A stretch of DNA of 64,000 nt from Apostichopus japonicus (lineage: Eukaryota; Echinodermata; Holothuroidea; Aspidochirotida; Stichopodidae): positions 1,279,501 to 1,343,500 of the forward strand of contig NC_092569.1 of NCBI RefSeq assembly GCF_037975245.1, read 5' to 3'. A program made the position numbers and the translations under genes. Below the pieces are notes generated by a model. That model did no database searches, was not told the DNA's origin, and saw only the letters and a list, made by a program, of their open reading frames with translations. How positions within the stretch are numbered: the first letter of the stretch is position 1; each line of letters opens with the position of its first letter. Shown piece by piece: positions 1 to 14,000 of this stretch.

Positions 1-413
1 AATGTGGAAATTATATTTGTCAAAGACTCTGAACTAACAAGTTAGTTCCATTGAAGTTAAACAAACCTTAATCGGATTAACACTTTTGTGATCTCTTGGA
101 CTTGTCTGCAAATGATTTGAGTCTCTTCTGTGAGAGAGTGGAGCTGACATCATCCGCCACTCTGGTTTAGAGAAAACTTGCAGAAATGTACATGTTTGGA
201 TATGCTTGTTCTTTTCAGTATCTTCATATGAAAATGGATACATAGAACATTTTACTTGACTGAATATCGGTGCTAAGTTCATGTCTGCTGCCACCGTTTC
301 AATATACTATTTTTGTTTCTGCAAGTCTTTCTTCGTTCTGTGAATGTGTCTTTTCTTCCTGCTGAACTTGCTCTTTACCTGCCACATTTCTCCTGCCTCT
401 GTATTCTGTATAG
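1..413 (+). other. Intron upstream of the first visible exon of gene 1
   Basis: I see no supported exon here. The last ~110 bases become strongly pyrimidine-rich and end in TATAG at 409-413, a good splice acceptor for the exon starting at 414. An 86-codon minus-strand open frame at 34-294 resembles no family I recognise and has no supporting signals. Confidence 0.5.
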
Positions 414-527
414 GTCTCCCTATGTGGTGGATGCCACCTCCTCATCAGCCATCTCGATCAGTGATGCACCGGTGGTGGAGATAGCAGCACCTTCACCCAC
501 TCTCATGAAACCAGATCAAACTAAAAG
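414..527 (+). CDS. Gene 1, internal coding exon (unrecognised protein, C-terminal part)
   Basis: Exon of 114 bases, entered in phase 2 and left in phase 2. It follows a pyrimidine tract and TATAG acceptor, and ends at AAAAG before GTTATT, a weak donor. It encodes about 38 residues, serine- and alanine-rich, reading SPYVVDATSSSAIS, then VVEIAAPSPTLMKPDQTKR. The exit phase joins exactly to the exon at 1103, restoring an Arg codon across the junction. The next exon fits in turn to the terminal exon at 2088, which is the main reason to believe the three-exon model. The upstream part of the gene lies outside the window. I do not recognise the family; the composition suggests a disordered tail. Confidence 0.6.
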
Positions 528-1102
528 GTTATTTATAATAATCCAGTCTTTCTTTCTTCTTACATTGCAGTAAGATAATTCATTCAATGCCTGACTGTGC
601 TTTATTTGTTTCATGTATACATATATGTAATACCTAACGATCATTTACCTATCATTTGAGCTCCTTTATTGGATTTTTTTTGTCTACTCCTGTTGTTTGC
701 TTCATCATTTTGGCCAGAACTTTCCCATGATGCAACATTTTCTCTGCATATCATGAATGACTGTCCCTGATTAACAAGGGTGTCGCATATTGATGAAATA
801 TTTCCAAAAGTAACAGTGTATGCCGATTGTTGACTTGATTTGACATGGTTTCATATGTGACAATTGATAATACATTCCCCTATGCAATGGGGTTGAGAAC
901 CATTATGTCACTGCCCCCACCCCACCCCCCTCCCCTGCCCCCCCCCCCCCCCATTTTTAAATGTGGTAACTGCCGAACGAGATGCTGCAGCTTTAAACCT
1001 GTCCTTATTACTGCAAAAGTTTGATTAATTTTCTTGTATATATTTCAAATCAATCGTCTACGTTTCAGATGATCACTTGACCACGATCTGTTTTCATTTT
1101 AG

Positions 1103-1346
1103 ACTGAAGGAATTGCGATTAGAGAGCAGAGCTCGTCGGAAACTCCGGAAGGAACAAGAGGATTATCTCCAACAGAAGTTATCAACGCCAGATGAATCAG
1201 TCATGATTCCCTTACCTCCAAAGATGGCCACCCTCCAGGAATCGGACACAGAAAGTGACATCTTCAGCCTGAGTGGAAGGTTAGAGGAGGACACTGAGAT
1301 GGAGTCAATGGCATCAAAAGTCAGGATGCAACCTCCTCCTCCCATG
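1103..1346 (+). CDS. Gene 1, penultimate coding exon (basic coiled-coil, then acidic Ser-rich tail)
   Basis: Exon of 244 bases between TTTTCATTTTAG and ATG|GTGAGC, entered in phase 2 and left in phase 0. It encodes 81 residues after the shared Arg codon. The first ~25 are a highly charged probable helix (LKELRLESRARRKLRKEQ). A linker with IPLPPK follows, then an acidic Ser/Thr stretch (ESDTESDIFSLSGRLEEDTE) resembling casein-kinase-type phosphorylation substrate, and finally a PPPPM motif. This looks like the disordered C-terminal region of a larger intracellular protein. The frame is open across the whole exon and both splice sites are near consensus, so the exon is well supported even though the function is not. 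No enzyme or binding domain is visible. Confidence 0.75.
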
Positions 1347-2087
1347 GTGAGCCGTTTGTAGTCTTAACAGTTTTAAAAGACAAGATGTATTTAATCTAAG
1401 AAACAAGATGTATTTAATCTGAAGGGAAAACTGACTTGAAAGATGGAAACACATGATGAGGGAGTAGAGACACATAATTGGTTAGTGTGGGGATAAAGGC
1501 AATGATGTCAGGAATCAAATATCTGTACTGTAGCCAAAGGCATTGAGATGGTTGAGCTCCGGGACAGGCCCCCTGTTTTCACTCTTCATTTTTCCTGTAA
1601 ATAAGGATAGATTTTTCTTTATCCCATATTATCAAGTTCTGAGGCCTACTAGTTGATCCCAGGAATGTCACCTAAGAGACTCCTCCTTTGAAAAAGGGTT
1701 TGAAAGAATCAGAAAGAGGTAGCAAAGAAGTAATACATAAGAAAATAATCAACTTTATTTTGAATACTAAATTTTAACACCATCTTATTGGACATAATGG
1801 ACATAGTAACCTTGAAGTTGATGAAAGGTTGGGAAAGGTTGTTTACCTTTTAGGAAGTTCAGGAAGGTTTATCAAACTATTGAGATGTTTCTTCCGCATA
1901 CCACCCCCCCCCCCCTCCCCTCCACCTTACCTCAGAAAATAACAAAACAAGTTTCTCTGTTTTCCTATGCTTCCTGTGAAGCACTTCAGGGCTAGAATTA
2001 ATCTAAATAATCACAAAAAAATAATCACAAATTCACTGAACATTGTTCATAATTTTATTGTTATTTCTCTCCTTTCTTCTTTTACAG

Positions 2088-2120
2088 GATGATTTGACTT
2101 TTGCAAAGACTCAGCCGTGA
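2088..2120 (+). CDS. Gene 1, terminal coding exon with stop
   Basis: A strong acceptor (pyrimidine tract then TTTTACAG, ending 2087) opens a 33-base coding segment in phase 0. It adds DDLTFAKTQP and ends at TGA (2118-2120). The phase matches the preceding exon. Candidate 3' UTR follows immediately. Confidence 0.7.
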   Translation, partial: DDLTFAKTQP

Positions 2121-2460
2121 TCTGATATTTAAATTTTATTATTTATTATTTATTTTATATGTTATTTTTTATTTTATTTTATTTTATTTTAATTTTGAAA
2201 TGAGCAAGCTCACAGCAAGTATGAATAAACATTCCATCTCAAGTGTCCTCAAGTCATATTATAAGTTCATTCCTTGTTCATCCCCCTTCATCCATGATCA
2301 CTCCTGCAAGTTCTGCCAGTTCTGCGAGTTCTGGTTCTGCGAGTTAACCTATCCTGTACCTTCCCTCGGTATCTTGCGTAGTGCTTACCTCCATATCAGA
2401 AGACATTGATGTACCAAAGGTAAGCGATGGACGAATAAAACATCCATTCTCACTAGGTTA
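2121..2460 (+). other. Probable 3' UTR of gene 1 with two AATAAA signals
   Basis: AT-rich sequence after the stop of gene 1, with AATAAA at 2224-2229 and 2434-2439. The second is followed within ~15-25 bases by sequence suitable for cleavage. A T-rich low-complexity stretch occupies 2125-2195. Confidence 0.5.
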
Positions 2461-3596
2461 ATCTCTGAATTTGATTTTTTTTTTACTTCCTTTTTAAGTT
2501 TTGGGATAGTGGTGTATGTTATCTTGACATGAGGGTATGAATATGTATTAGCTTCACAACAACTACCAAAGAGAGGGCAAAAAGAAGCATTTTTGGATAT
2601 TTACATTCCACAGAACACCAGATATTGGTTTGTTTATGTTTCCTTCCTCTCCATTTTTTAAGAGTAATGTATAAAAGTTACAAACTTTGATCTAGAAGGA
2701 TGTTTCATCAGAGATGAAGTGAAAGGAAGACATGGGAAACATTTTATTTTATTTTTGTTTTTTTTTAGTTTACATTTTTTTTACATATTTATATACACAA
2801 TCTTTCTAACAGTAGATAGATAAGAAGTTTGTTGGCATTTTTCTCTTTGATACAAATACAAGGACCACATTTAAATGTTTTCCAAAAAAATCAAAATAAC
2901 TACTGGTCAGTGCAAACAAAACTTTGTCCTCAAACTTTAACTTTAACTTTACAAGCAAAGCAATGTTCTCTGAGGAACTGTAGAGTAGCTGTGGATAGAA
3001 ACAAAATCCCCACAGAGTTTGCTGCATAGGAAGACGTGAGAAAAGGAGAAATGTAGAACAGTTAAGCACAATTTTAGAACAGTTTTTATGTAAAGTGCCC
3101 TAATATTATGATGTAAACAAAGTTCTCTCATAGACAATCACGAATTATAATTTAATTAATTACATTTGATTTGCATTGTAACAATATAACATTTGTTCAG
3201 AGTCTAATGGTTATTCAACATCGTGAATATCTAATTAACTCAATTATTATCACATTTTGAAAGTGATATGGTTAATTTTATTAAACCCTTAATGATATTA
3301 TTAAGACATGAAGGGGTACAAATATTCTCAATGCCAAAGCAGATGAGTCTTTGAAAGAGGCTGTACCAGTACCATGTCAAGGTGTTTGTCAATGTGAAGG
3401 TGCACAAAAGTTTCTTGTTTGAAACTCATATGCACATATTTTGAGAATTTAAATATTTTATAATATTTTTTATATGTTCCTGACCTGGAAGTTGATATAA
3501 TGCATAATGCTAATGTTACTGACTAGACCATCCATTTTGTGTTTTTATCAGTATTAACTGCATGATATTTGAACAGTTTTTAACAGTCACAGGAAA
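2461..3596. other. Non-coding AT-rich stretch
   Basis: No supported exon, RNA gene or transposon. The short open frames here have no splice context or recognisable composition. Confidence 0.5.
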
Positions 3597-4205
3597 TTGG
3601 GTGGGGTTAGGGAGGGGATGGTAGTGAAGTGGAGAGAGGGGTGGGGGAGTAGGGGAAGGGGAGCATACTTACTATATAAGTTGCTTATTTCACAAGACAG
3701 AAAATCTAACCAATGTACAGTTGTTTTAGTATTAAAAAGATTCCATCCTTACATAACATTGAACATGAATTCCTTGAGACTTAAAACACCTTGATCATTT
3801 TATTTATTTAAGGAAAAGGGCGGGGTGGGGGGAGGGGGGGGGTAGCTGATGGGTGGTTGGAGGAGGAGATCAATAAGCACAACTCTCCAAGTATATTTCA
3901 CAGACTGAAAACCCTGATTAGAAATATATATCAGCAGAGTTTCAATGTTTAGAAATTTCCATCTCATATCATTGAGTAGTAATAGCTTAATATTTCAAAA
4001 CAACTTGAACTTAAATTTATAAGAGTCAGGTAGAGGTGTTAAAGGAGGGTGAGGGGCTGGGAGTAGTTGATCTATAAGCACAGCTTTCCAAGGTTTTTTT
4101 GTGTACAAGATTCCATCCTGATGAAACCTTGAGAAGGTAGCCTTCTTAAGATTTTTAGACCTTGAACAATTTGCAGTGCAATCATTTAGCTCCTTTTCAA
4201 ACTTC
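3597..4205. repeat. Three diverged ~200 bp tandem repeats with G-rich heads
   Basis: Three successive segments begin near 3597, 3818 and 4020. Each starts with a G-rich run (GGGGAGTAGGGG-like, GGCGGGGTGGGG, GGAGGGTGAGGGG). The second and third continue into GATC(A/T)ATAAGCACA followed by CTCTCCAAG or CTTTCCAAG. The first and third share AAGATTCCATCCT. The copies are considerably diverged, so this is an old local triplication in the flank of gene 1. Confidence 0.5.
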
Positions 4206-4994
4206 ATTCATTGTAGTTATATTGTTTAAGTGAGTCACTTTGTTATAATGGAATGGCACAAAAACTTATATGTAATATGCTCAAAGGAATATAACACTTC
4301 TTGTAAATAAATATTTCAGAAGTCATGTTTTCTATAAGGTTGCCACATTGTCATCATTTTGCTGGTGTTTAATTTTGGCTTTCAATAAGGCAAGGGTGGA
4401 TCCAGGGGGGGGGGGGGTACATGGGAGCACGGCAATCTATTCTGGAATCTTTTTCGTACCAAGAAGTAGCTGAAAATATAAACTTGCTCAAAACAAGGTA
4501 CACTGTAAAAACATATAGCACCCTTTGCAAGTGGCATTCCTTTCTATTTTCTGGGTAATAATACTAACACTAACTGCCCAATTTTAATATGCAAAGTAAG
4601 TTAGGACAAAGATATGTGTGCTATGAAACATGTTATAGGTTGACATAACTTTTCAAGTTTTGCTTTGAAAAGTAAAATAATATTTCTTAAGATATCCAAC
4701 ATACAAACTTTAATTAATGGTTAACATACTAATGGGAAATGCTAAAACTGCTATGTATGGAATTGTGCGTGACTTGAAACGAAAATTATAAATAAGAGTA
4801 ACTGGTCTGTTTATCGAACTAGGAGAACTGCATCTTTATGTATAATATCATCAGTCAAATATGCAATGTTATCTAATACTGATGTATGGATTGGGGACTG
4901 ATTATGATATAATTATTGACTGACGTGTACTCAGAAAAGCACCACCAATCTCACACATGATTTTGGAGAAAGATAAAAGTCACAATTTAAGCCA
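4206..4994. other. Non-coding spacer before the 324 bp satellite
   Basis: No exon seen. It contains a 13-base poly(G) run at 4405-4417 inside a GGGTGGATCCAGG context that looks like the end of an old mobile element; a related GGGTGGATCCA string recurs near 44009. Otherwise AT-rich and unremarkable. Confidence 0.4.
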
Positions 4995-5028
4995 CGATTT
5001 TGGCCAAAATCGGACAAAATCATAAGGG

Positions 5029-5092
5029 CCTTACAAAGCCTTACAAAACCTTACAAAAGCCTTACAAAAGCCTTACAAAGCCTTACAAAATC
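5029..5092. repeat. Micro-tandem CCTTACAAA(A)(G) x6 at the left edge of the satellite
   Basis: Within the first satellite unit only, the segment CCTTACAAA is repeated six times at about 10 bp spacing. Every other unit carries a single copy at this position. Confidence 0.85.
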
Positions 5093-8000
5093 GTCATATT
5101 TGGGCCAAAAATGAAAGTTCTCAAATTTCTCTCAGGATACGTAGAACGGACCCCCAGCACCCAGTCGACGCTTCTCTCGGGTGAAAAGTGGCATTCGACG
5201 ATGTTTTAGTCATCTTAATGCGATATGAAATGACGTCAAGATATGGTTATTAAATATCATTTTCCACCAAAATATCAGTGTTTATGCAACTCTTGTCACC
5301 TGGAAAGGAATCCAAAGGGCGCCACACATCCGAGGTACAATTTTGGGAAGAATTCAAAAAGTCGCGATTTTGGCCAAAGTCGGACAAAATCATAAGGGTA
5401 TAGCCTTACAAAATCGTCATATTTGGGCCAAAAATGAAAGTTCTCAAATTTCTCCCAGAATACGCAGAAGGGACTCCCAGCACCCAGTAGACGCTTCTCT
5501 CGGGTGAAAAGTGGCATTGGACGATGTTTTAGTCATCTTAATGCGATATGAAATGACGTCAAGATATGGTTATTAAATATCATTTTTCCACCAAAATATC
5601 AGTGTTTATGCAACTCTTGTCACCTGGAAAGGAATCCAAAGGGCGCCACACATCCGAGGTACAATTTTGGGAAGAATTCAAAAAGTCGCGATTTTGGCCA
5701 AAATCGGACAAAATCATAAGGGTATAGCCTTACAAAATCGTCATATTTGGGCCAAAAATGAAAGTTCTCAAATTTCTCCCAAAATACGCAGAAGGGACTC
5801 CCAGCACCCAGTAGACGCTTCTCTCGGGTCAAAAGTGGCATTGGACGATGTTTTAGTCATCTTAATGCGATATGAAATGACGTCAAGATATGGTTATTAA
5901 ATATCATTTTTCCACCAAAATATCAGTGTTTATGCAACTCTTGTCACCTGGAAAGGAATCCAAAGGGCGCCACACATCCGAGGTACAATTTTGGGAAGAT
6001 TCAAAAAGTCGCGATTTTGGCCAAAATCGGACAAAATCATAAGGGTATATAGCCTTACAAAATCGTCATATTTGGGCCAAAAATGAAAGTTCTCAAACTT
6101 CTCCCAAAATACGCAGAAGGGACTCCCAGCACCCAGTAGACGCTTCTCTCGGGTGAAAAGTGGCATTGGACGATGTTTTAGTCATCTTAATGCGATATGA
6201 AATGACGTCAAGATATGGTTATTAAATATCATTTTTCCACCAAAATATCAGTGTTTATGCAACTCTTGTCACCTGGAAAGGAATCCAAAGGGCGCCACAC
6301 ATCCGAGGTACAATTTTGGGAAGAATTCAAAAAGTCGCGATTTTGGCCAAAATCAGACAAAATCATAAGGGTATAGCCTTACAAAATCGTCATATTTGGG
6401 CCAAAAATGAAAGTTCTCAAATTTCTCCCAAAATACGCAGAAGGGACTCCCAGCACCCAGTAGACGCTTCTCTCGGGTGAAAAGTGGCATTGGACGATGT
6501 TTTAGTCATCTTAATGCGATATGAAATGACGTCAAGATATGGTTATTAAATATCATTTTTCCACCAAAATATCAGTGTTTATGCAACTCTTGTCACCTGG
6601 AAAGGAATCCAAAGGGCGCCACACATCCGAGGTACAATTTTGGGAAGAATTCAAAAAGTCGCGATTTTGGCCAAAATCGGACAAAATCATAAGGGTATAG
6701 CCTTACAAAATCGTCATATTTGGGCCAAAAATGAAAGTTCTCAAATTTCTCCCAAAATACGCAGAAGGGACTCCCAGCACCCAGTAGACGCTTCTCTCGG
6801 GTCAAAAGTGGCATTGGACGATGTTTTAGTCATCTTAATGCGATATGAAATGACGTCAAGATATGGTTATTAAATATCATTTTTCCACCAAAATATCAGT
6901 GTTTATGCAACTCTTGTCACCTGGAAAGGAATCCAAAGGGCGCCACACATCCGAGGTACAATTTTGGGAAGAATTCAAAAAGTCGCGATTTTGGCCAAAA
7001 TCGGACAAAATCATAAGGGTATAGCCTTACAAAATCGTCATATTTGGGCCAAAAATGAAAGTTCTCAAACTTCTCCCAAAATACGCAGAAGGGACTCCCA
7101 GCACCCAGTAGACGCTTCTCTCGGGTGAAAAGTGGCATTGGACGATGTTTTAGTCATCTTAATGCGATATGAAATGACGTCAAGATATGGTTATTAAATA
7201 TCATTTTTCCACCAAAATATCAGTGTTTATGCAACTCTTGTCACCTGGAAAGGAATCCAAAGAGCGCCACACATCCGAGGTACAATTTTGGGAAGAATTC
7301 AAAAAGTCGCGATTTTGGCCAAAATCGGACAAAATCATAAGGCTATAGCCTTACAAAATCGTCATATTTGGGCCAAAAATGAAAGTTCTCAAATTTCTCC
7401 CAAAATACGCAGAAGGGACTCCCAGCACCCAGTAGACGCTTCTCTCGGGTGAAAAGTGGCATTGGACGATGTTTTAGTCATCTTAATGCGATATGAAATG
7501 ACGTCAAGATATGGTTATTAAATATCATTTTTCCACCAAAATATCAGTGTTTATGCAACTCTTGTCACCTGGAAAGGAATCCAAAGAGCGCCACACATCC
7601 GAGGTACAATTTTGGGAAGAATTCAAAAAGTCGCGATTTTGGCCAAAATCGGACAAAATCATAAGGGTATAGCCTTACAAAATCGTCATATTTGGGACAA
7701 AAATGAAAGTTCTCAAATTTCTCCCAAAATACGCAGAAGGGACTCCCAGCACCCAGTAGACGCTTCTCTCGGGTGAAAAGTGGCATTGGACGATGTTTTA
7801 GTCATCTTAATGCGATATGAAATGACGTCAAGATATGGTTATTAAATATCATTTTTCCACCAAAATATCAGTGTTTATGCAACTCTTGTCACCTGGAAAG
7901 GAATCCAAAGGGCGCCACACATCCGAGGTACAATTTTGGGAAGAATTCAAAAAGTCGCGATTTTGGCCAAAATCGGACAAAATCATAAGGGTATATAGCC

Positions 8001-11000
8001 TTACAAAATCGTCATATTTGGGCCAAAAATGAAAGTTCTCAAATTTCTCCCAAAATACGCAGAAGGGACTCCCAGCACCCGGTAGACGCTTCTCTCGGGT
8101 CAAAAGTGGCATTGGACGATGTTTTAGTAATCTTAATGCGATATGAAATGACGTCAAGATATGGTTATTAAATATCATTTTTCCACCAAAATATCAGTGT
8201 TTATGCAACTCTTGTCACCTGGAAAGGAATCCAAAGGGCGCCACACATCCGAGGTACAATTTTGGGAAGAATTCAAAAAGTCGCGATTTTGGCCAAAATC
8301 GGACAAAATCATAAGGCTATAGCCTTACAAAATCGTCATATTTGGGCCAAAACTGAAAGTTCTCAAATTTCTCCCAAAATACGCAGAAGGGACTCCCAGC
8401 ACCCGGTAGACGCTTCTCTCGGGTCAAAAGTGGCATTGGACGATGTTTTAGTCATCTTAATGCGATATGAAATGACGTCAAGATATGGTTATTAAATATC
8501 ATTTTTCCACCAAAATATCAGTGTTTATGCAACTCTTGTCACCTGGAAAGGAATCCAAAGGGCGCCACACATCCGAGGTACAATTTTGGGAAGAATTCAA
8601 AAAGTCGCGATTTTGGCCAAAATCGGACAAAATCATAAGGCTATAGCCTTACAAAATCGTCATATTTGGGCCAAAAATGAAAGTTCTCAAATTTCTCCCA
8701 AAATACGCAGAAGGGACTCCCAGCACCCGGTAGACGCTTCTCTCGGGTCAAAAGTGGCATTGGACGATGTTTTAGTCATCTTAATGCGATATGAAATGAC
8801 GTCAAGATATGGTTATTAAATATCATTTTTCCACCAAAATATCAGTGTTTATGCAACTCTTGTCACCTGGAAAGGAATCCAAAGGGCGCCACACATCCGA
8901 GGTACAATTTTGGGAAGAATTCAAAAAGTCGCGATTTTGGCCAAAATCGGACAAAATCATAAGGGTCTTACAAAATCGTCATATTTGGGTCAAAAATGAA
9001 AGTTCTCAAACTTCTCCCAAAATACGCAGAAGGGACTCCCAGCACCCAGTAGACGCTTCTCTCGGGTGAAAAGTGGCATTGGACGATGTTTTAGTCATCT
9101 TAATGCGATATGAAATGACGTCAAGATATGGTTATTAAATATCATTTTTCCACCACAATATCAGTGTTTATGCAACTCTTGTCACCTGGAAAGGAATCCA
9201 AAGGGCGCCACACATCCGAGGTACAATTTTGGGAAGAATTCAAAAAGTCGCGATTTTGGCCAAAATCGGACAAAATCATAAGGGTATAGCCTTACACAAT
9301 CGTCATATTTGGGTCAAAAATGAAAGTTCTCAAACTTCTCCCAAAATACGCAGAAGGGACTCCCAGCACCCAGTAGACGCTTCTCTCGGGTGAAAAGTGG
9401 CATTGGACGATGTTTTAGTCATCTTAATGCGATATGAAATGACGTCAAGATATGGTTATTAAATATCATTTTTCCACCAAAATATCAGTGTTTATGCAAC
9501 TCTTGTCACCTGGAAAGGAATCCAAAGGGCGCCACACATCCGAGGTACAATTTTGGGAAGAGTTCAAAAAGTCGCGATTTTGGCCAAAATCGGACAAAAT
9601 CATAAGGGTATAGCCTTACAAAATCGTCATATTTGGGCCAAAAATGAAAGTTCTCAAATTTCTCCCAAAATACGCAGAAGGGACTCCCAGCACCCAGTAG
9701 ACGCTTCTCTCGGGTCAAAAGTGGCATTGGACGATGTTTTAGTCATCTTAATGCGATATGAAATGACGTCAAGATATGGTTATTAAATATCATTTTTCCA
9801 CCAAAATATCAGTGTTTATGCAACTCTTGTCACCTGGAAAGGAATCCAAAGGGCGCCACACATCCGAGGTACAATTTTGGGAAGAATTCAAAAAGTCGCG
9901 ATTTTGGCCAAAATCGGACAAAATCATAAGGGTATAGCCTTACAAAATCGTCATATTTGGGCCAAAAATGAAAGTTCTCAAATTTCTCCCAAAATACGCA
10001 GAAGGGACTCCCAGCACCCAGTAGACGCTTCTCTCGGGTGAAAAGTGGCATTGGACGATGTTTTAGTCATCTTAATGCGATATGAAATGACGTCAAGATA
10101 TGGTTATTAAATATCATTTTTCCACCAAAATATCAGTGTTTATGCAACTCTTGTCACCTGGAAAGGAATCCAAAGGGCGCCACACATCCGAGGTACAATT
10201 TTGGGAAGAATTCAAAAAGTCGCGATTTTGGCCAAAATCGGACAAAATCATAAGGCCTTACAAAATCGTCATATTTGGGCCAAAAATGAAAGTTCTCAAA
10301 CTTCTCCCAAAATACGCAGAAGGGACTCCCAGCACCCGGTAGACGCTTCTCTCGGGTCAAAAGTGGCATTGGACGATGTTTTAGTCATCTTAATGCGATA
10401 TGAAATGACGTCAAGATATGGTTATTAAATATCATTTTTCCACCAAAATATCAGTGTTTATGCAACTCTTGTCACCTGGAAAGGAATCCAAAGGGCGCCA
10501 CACATCCGAGGTACAATTTTGGGAAGAATTCAAAAAGTGGCGATTTTGGCCAAAATCGGACAAAATCATAAGGCTATAGTCATATTTGGGCCAAAAATGA
10601 AAGTTCTCAAACTTCTCCCAAAATACGCAGAAGGGACTCCCAGCACCCAGTAGACGCTTCTCTCGGGTGAAAAGTGGCATTGGACGATGTTTTAGTCATC
10701 TTAATGCGATATGAAATGACGTCAAGATATGGTTATTAAATATCATTTTTCCACCAAAATATCAGTGTTCATGCAACTCTTGTCACCTGGAAAGGAATCC
10801 AAAGGGCGCCACACATCCGAGGTACAATTTTGGGAAGAATTCAAAAAGTCGCGATTTTGGCCAAAATCGGACAAAATCATAAGGGTATAGCCTTACAAAA
10901 TCGTCATATTTGGGCCAAAAATGAAAGTTCTCAAATTTCTCCCAAAATACGCAGAAGGGACTCCCAGCACCCGGTAGACGCTTCTCTCGGGTGAAAAGTG

Positions 11001-14000
11001 GCATTGGACGATGTTTTAGTCATCTTAATGCGATATGAAATGACGTCAAGATATGGTTATTAAATATCATTTTTCCACCAAAATATCAGTGTTTATGCAA
11101 CTCTTGTCACCTGGAAAGGAATCCAAAGGGCGCCACACATCCGAGGTACAATTTTGGGAAGAATTCAAAAAGTCGCGATTTTGGCCAAAATCGGACAAAA
11201 TCATAACGGTATAGCCTTACAAAATCGTCATATTTGGGCCAAAACTGAAAGTTCTCAAACTTCTCCCAAATACGCAGAAGGGACTCCCAGCACCCGGTAG
11301 ACGCTTCTCTCGGGTGAAAAGTGGCATTGGACGATGTTTTAGTCATCTTAATGCGATATGAAATGACGTCAAGATATGGTTATTAAATATCATTTTTCCA
11401 CCAAAATATCAGTGTTTATGCAACTCTTGTCACCTGGAAAGGAATCCAAAGGGCGCCACACATCCGAGGTACAATTTTGGGAAGAATTCAAAAAGTCGCG
11501 ATTTTGGCCAAAATCGGACAAAATCATAAGGCTTTAGCCTTACAAAATCGTCATATTTGGGCCAAAACTGAAAGTTCTCAAACTTCTCCCAAATACGCAG
11601 AAGGGACTCCCAGCACCCGGTAGACGCTTCTCTCGGGTGAAAAGTGGCATTGGACGATGTTTTAGTCATCTTAATGCGATATGAAATGACGTCAAGATAT
11701 GGTTATTAAATATCATTTTTCCACCAAAATATCAGTGTTTATGCAACTCTTGTCACCTGGAAAGGAATCCAAAGGGCGCCACACATCCGAGGTACAATTT
11801 TGGGAAGAATTCAAAAAGTGGCGATTTTGGTCAAAATCGGACAAAATCATAAGGGTATAGCCTTACAAAATCGTCATATTTGGGCCAAAAATGAAAGTTC
11901 TCAAATTTCTCCCAAAATACGCAGAAGGGACTCCCAGCACCCGGTAGACGCTTCTCTCGGGTGAAAAGTGGCATTGGACGATGTTTTAGTCATCTTAATG
12001 CGATATGAAATGACGTCAAGATATGGTTATTAAATATCATTTTTCCACCAAAATATCAGTGTTTATGCAACTCTTGTCACCTGGAAAGGAATCCAAAGGG
12101 CGCCACACATCCGAGGTACAATTTTGGGAAGAATTCAAAAAGTGGCGATTTTGGTCAAAATCGGACAAAATCATAAGGGTATAGCCTTACAAAATCGTCA
12201 TATTTGGGCCAAAAATGAAAGTTCTCAAATTTCTCCCAAAATACGCAGAAGGGACTCCCAGCACCCGGTAGACGCTTCTCTCGGGTGAAAAGTGGCATTG
12301 GACGATGTTTTAGTCATCTTAATGCGATATGAAATGACGTCAAGATATGGTTATTAAATATCATTTTTCCACCAAAATATCAGTGTTTATGCAACTCTTG
12401 TCACCTGGAAAGGAATCCAAAGGGCGCCACACATCCGAGGTACAATTTTGGGAAGAATTCAAAAAGTCGCGATTTTGGCCAAAATCGGACAAAATCATAA
12501 GGGTATAGCCTTACAAAATCGTCATATTTGGGCCAAAAATGAAAGTTCTCAAACTTCTCCCAAAATACGCAGAAGGGACTCCCAGCACCCAGTAGACGCT
12601 TCTCTCGGGTGAAAAGTGGCATTGGACGATGTTTTAGTCATCTTAATGCGATATGAAATGACGTCAAGATATGGTTATTAAATATCATTTTTCCACCAAA
12701 ATATCAGTGTTTATGCAACTCTTGTCACCTGGAAAGGAATCCAAAGGGCGCCACACATCCGAGGTACAATTTTGGGAAGAATTCAAAAAGTCGCGATTTT
12801 GGCCAAAATCGGACAAAATCATAAGGCTATAGCCTTACAAAATCGTCATATTTGGGCCAAAAATGAAAGTTCTCAAACTTCTCCAAAATACGCAGAAGGG
12901 ACTCCCAGCACCCAGTAGACGCTTCTCTCGGGTGAAAAGTGGCATTGGACGATGTTTTAGTCATCTTAATGCGATATGAAATGACGTCAAGATATGGTTA
13001 TTAAATATCATTTTTCCACCAAAATATCAGTGTTTATGCAACTCTTGTCACCTGGAAAGGAATCCAAAGGGCGCCACACATCCGAGGTACAATTTTGGGA
13101 AGAATTCAAAAAGTCGCGATTTTGGCCAAAATCGGACAAAATCATAAGGCTATAGCCTTACAAAATCGTCATATTTGGGCCAAAAATGAAAGTTCTCAAA
13201 TTTCTCCCAAAATACGCAGAAGGGACTCCCAGCACCCGGTAGACGCTTCTCTCGGGTCAAAAGTGGCATTGGACGATGTTTTAGTCATCTTAATGCGATA
13301 TGAAATGACGTCAAGATATGGTTATTAAATATCATTTTTCCACCAAAATATCAGTGTTTATGCAACTCTTGTCACCTGGAAAGGAATCCAAAGGGCGCCA
13401 CACATCCGAGGTACAATTTTGGGAAGAATTCAAAAAGTCGCGATTTTGGCCAAAATCGGACAAAATCATAAGGGCCTTACAAAATCGTCATATTTGGGCC
13501 AAAAATGAAAGTTCTCAAATTTCTCCCAAAATACGCAGAAGGGACTCCCAGCACCCAGTAGACGCTTCTCTCGGGTGAAAAGTGGCATTGGACGATGTTT
13601 TAGTCATCTTAATGCGATATGAAATGACGTCAAGATATGGTTATTAAATATCATTTTTCCACCAAAATATCAGTGTTTATGCAACTCTTGTCACCTGGAA
13701 AGGAATCCAAAGGGCGCCACACATCCGAGGTACAATTTTGGGAAGAATTCAAAAAGTCGCGATTTTGGCCAAAATCGGACAAAATCATAAGGGTATAGCC
13801 CTACAAAATCGTCATATTTGGGCCAAAAATGAAAGTTCTCAAATTTCTCCCAAAATACGCAGAAGGGACTCCCAGCACCCAGTAGACGCTTCTCTTGGGT
13901 CAAAAGTGGCATTGGACGATGTTTTAGTCATCTTAATGCGATATGAAATGACGTCAAGATATGGTTATTAAATATCATTTTTCCACCAAAATATCAGTGT

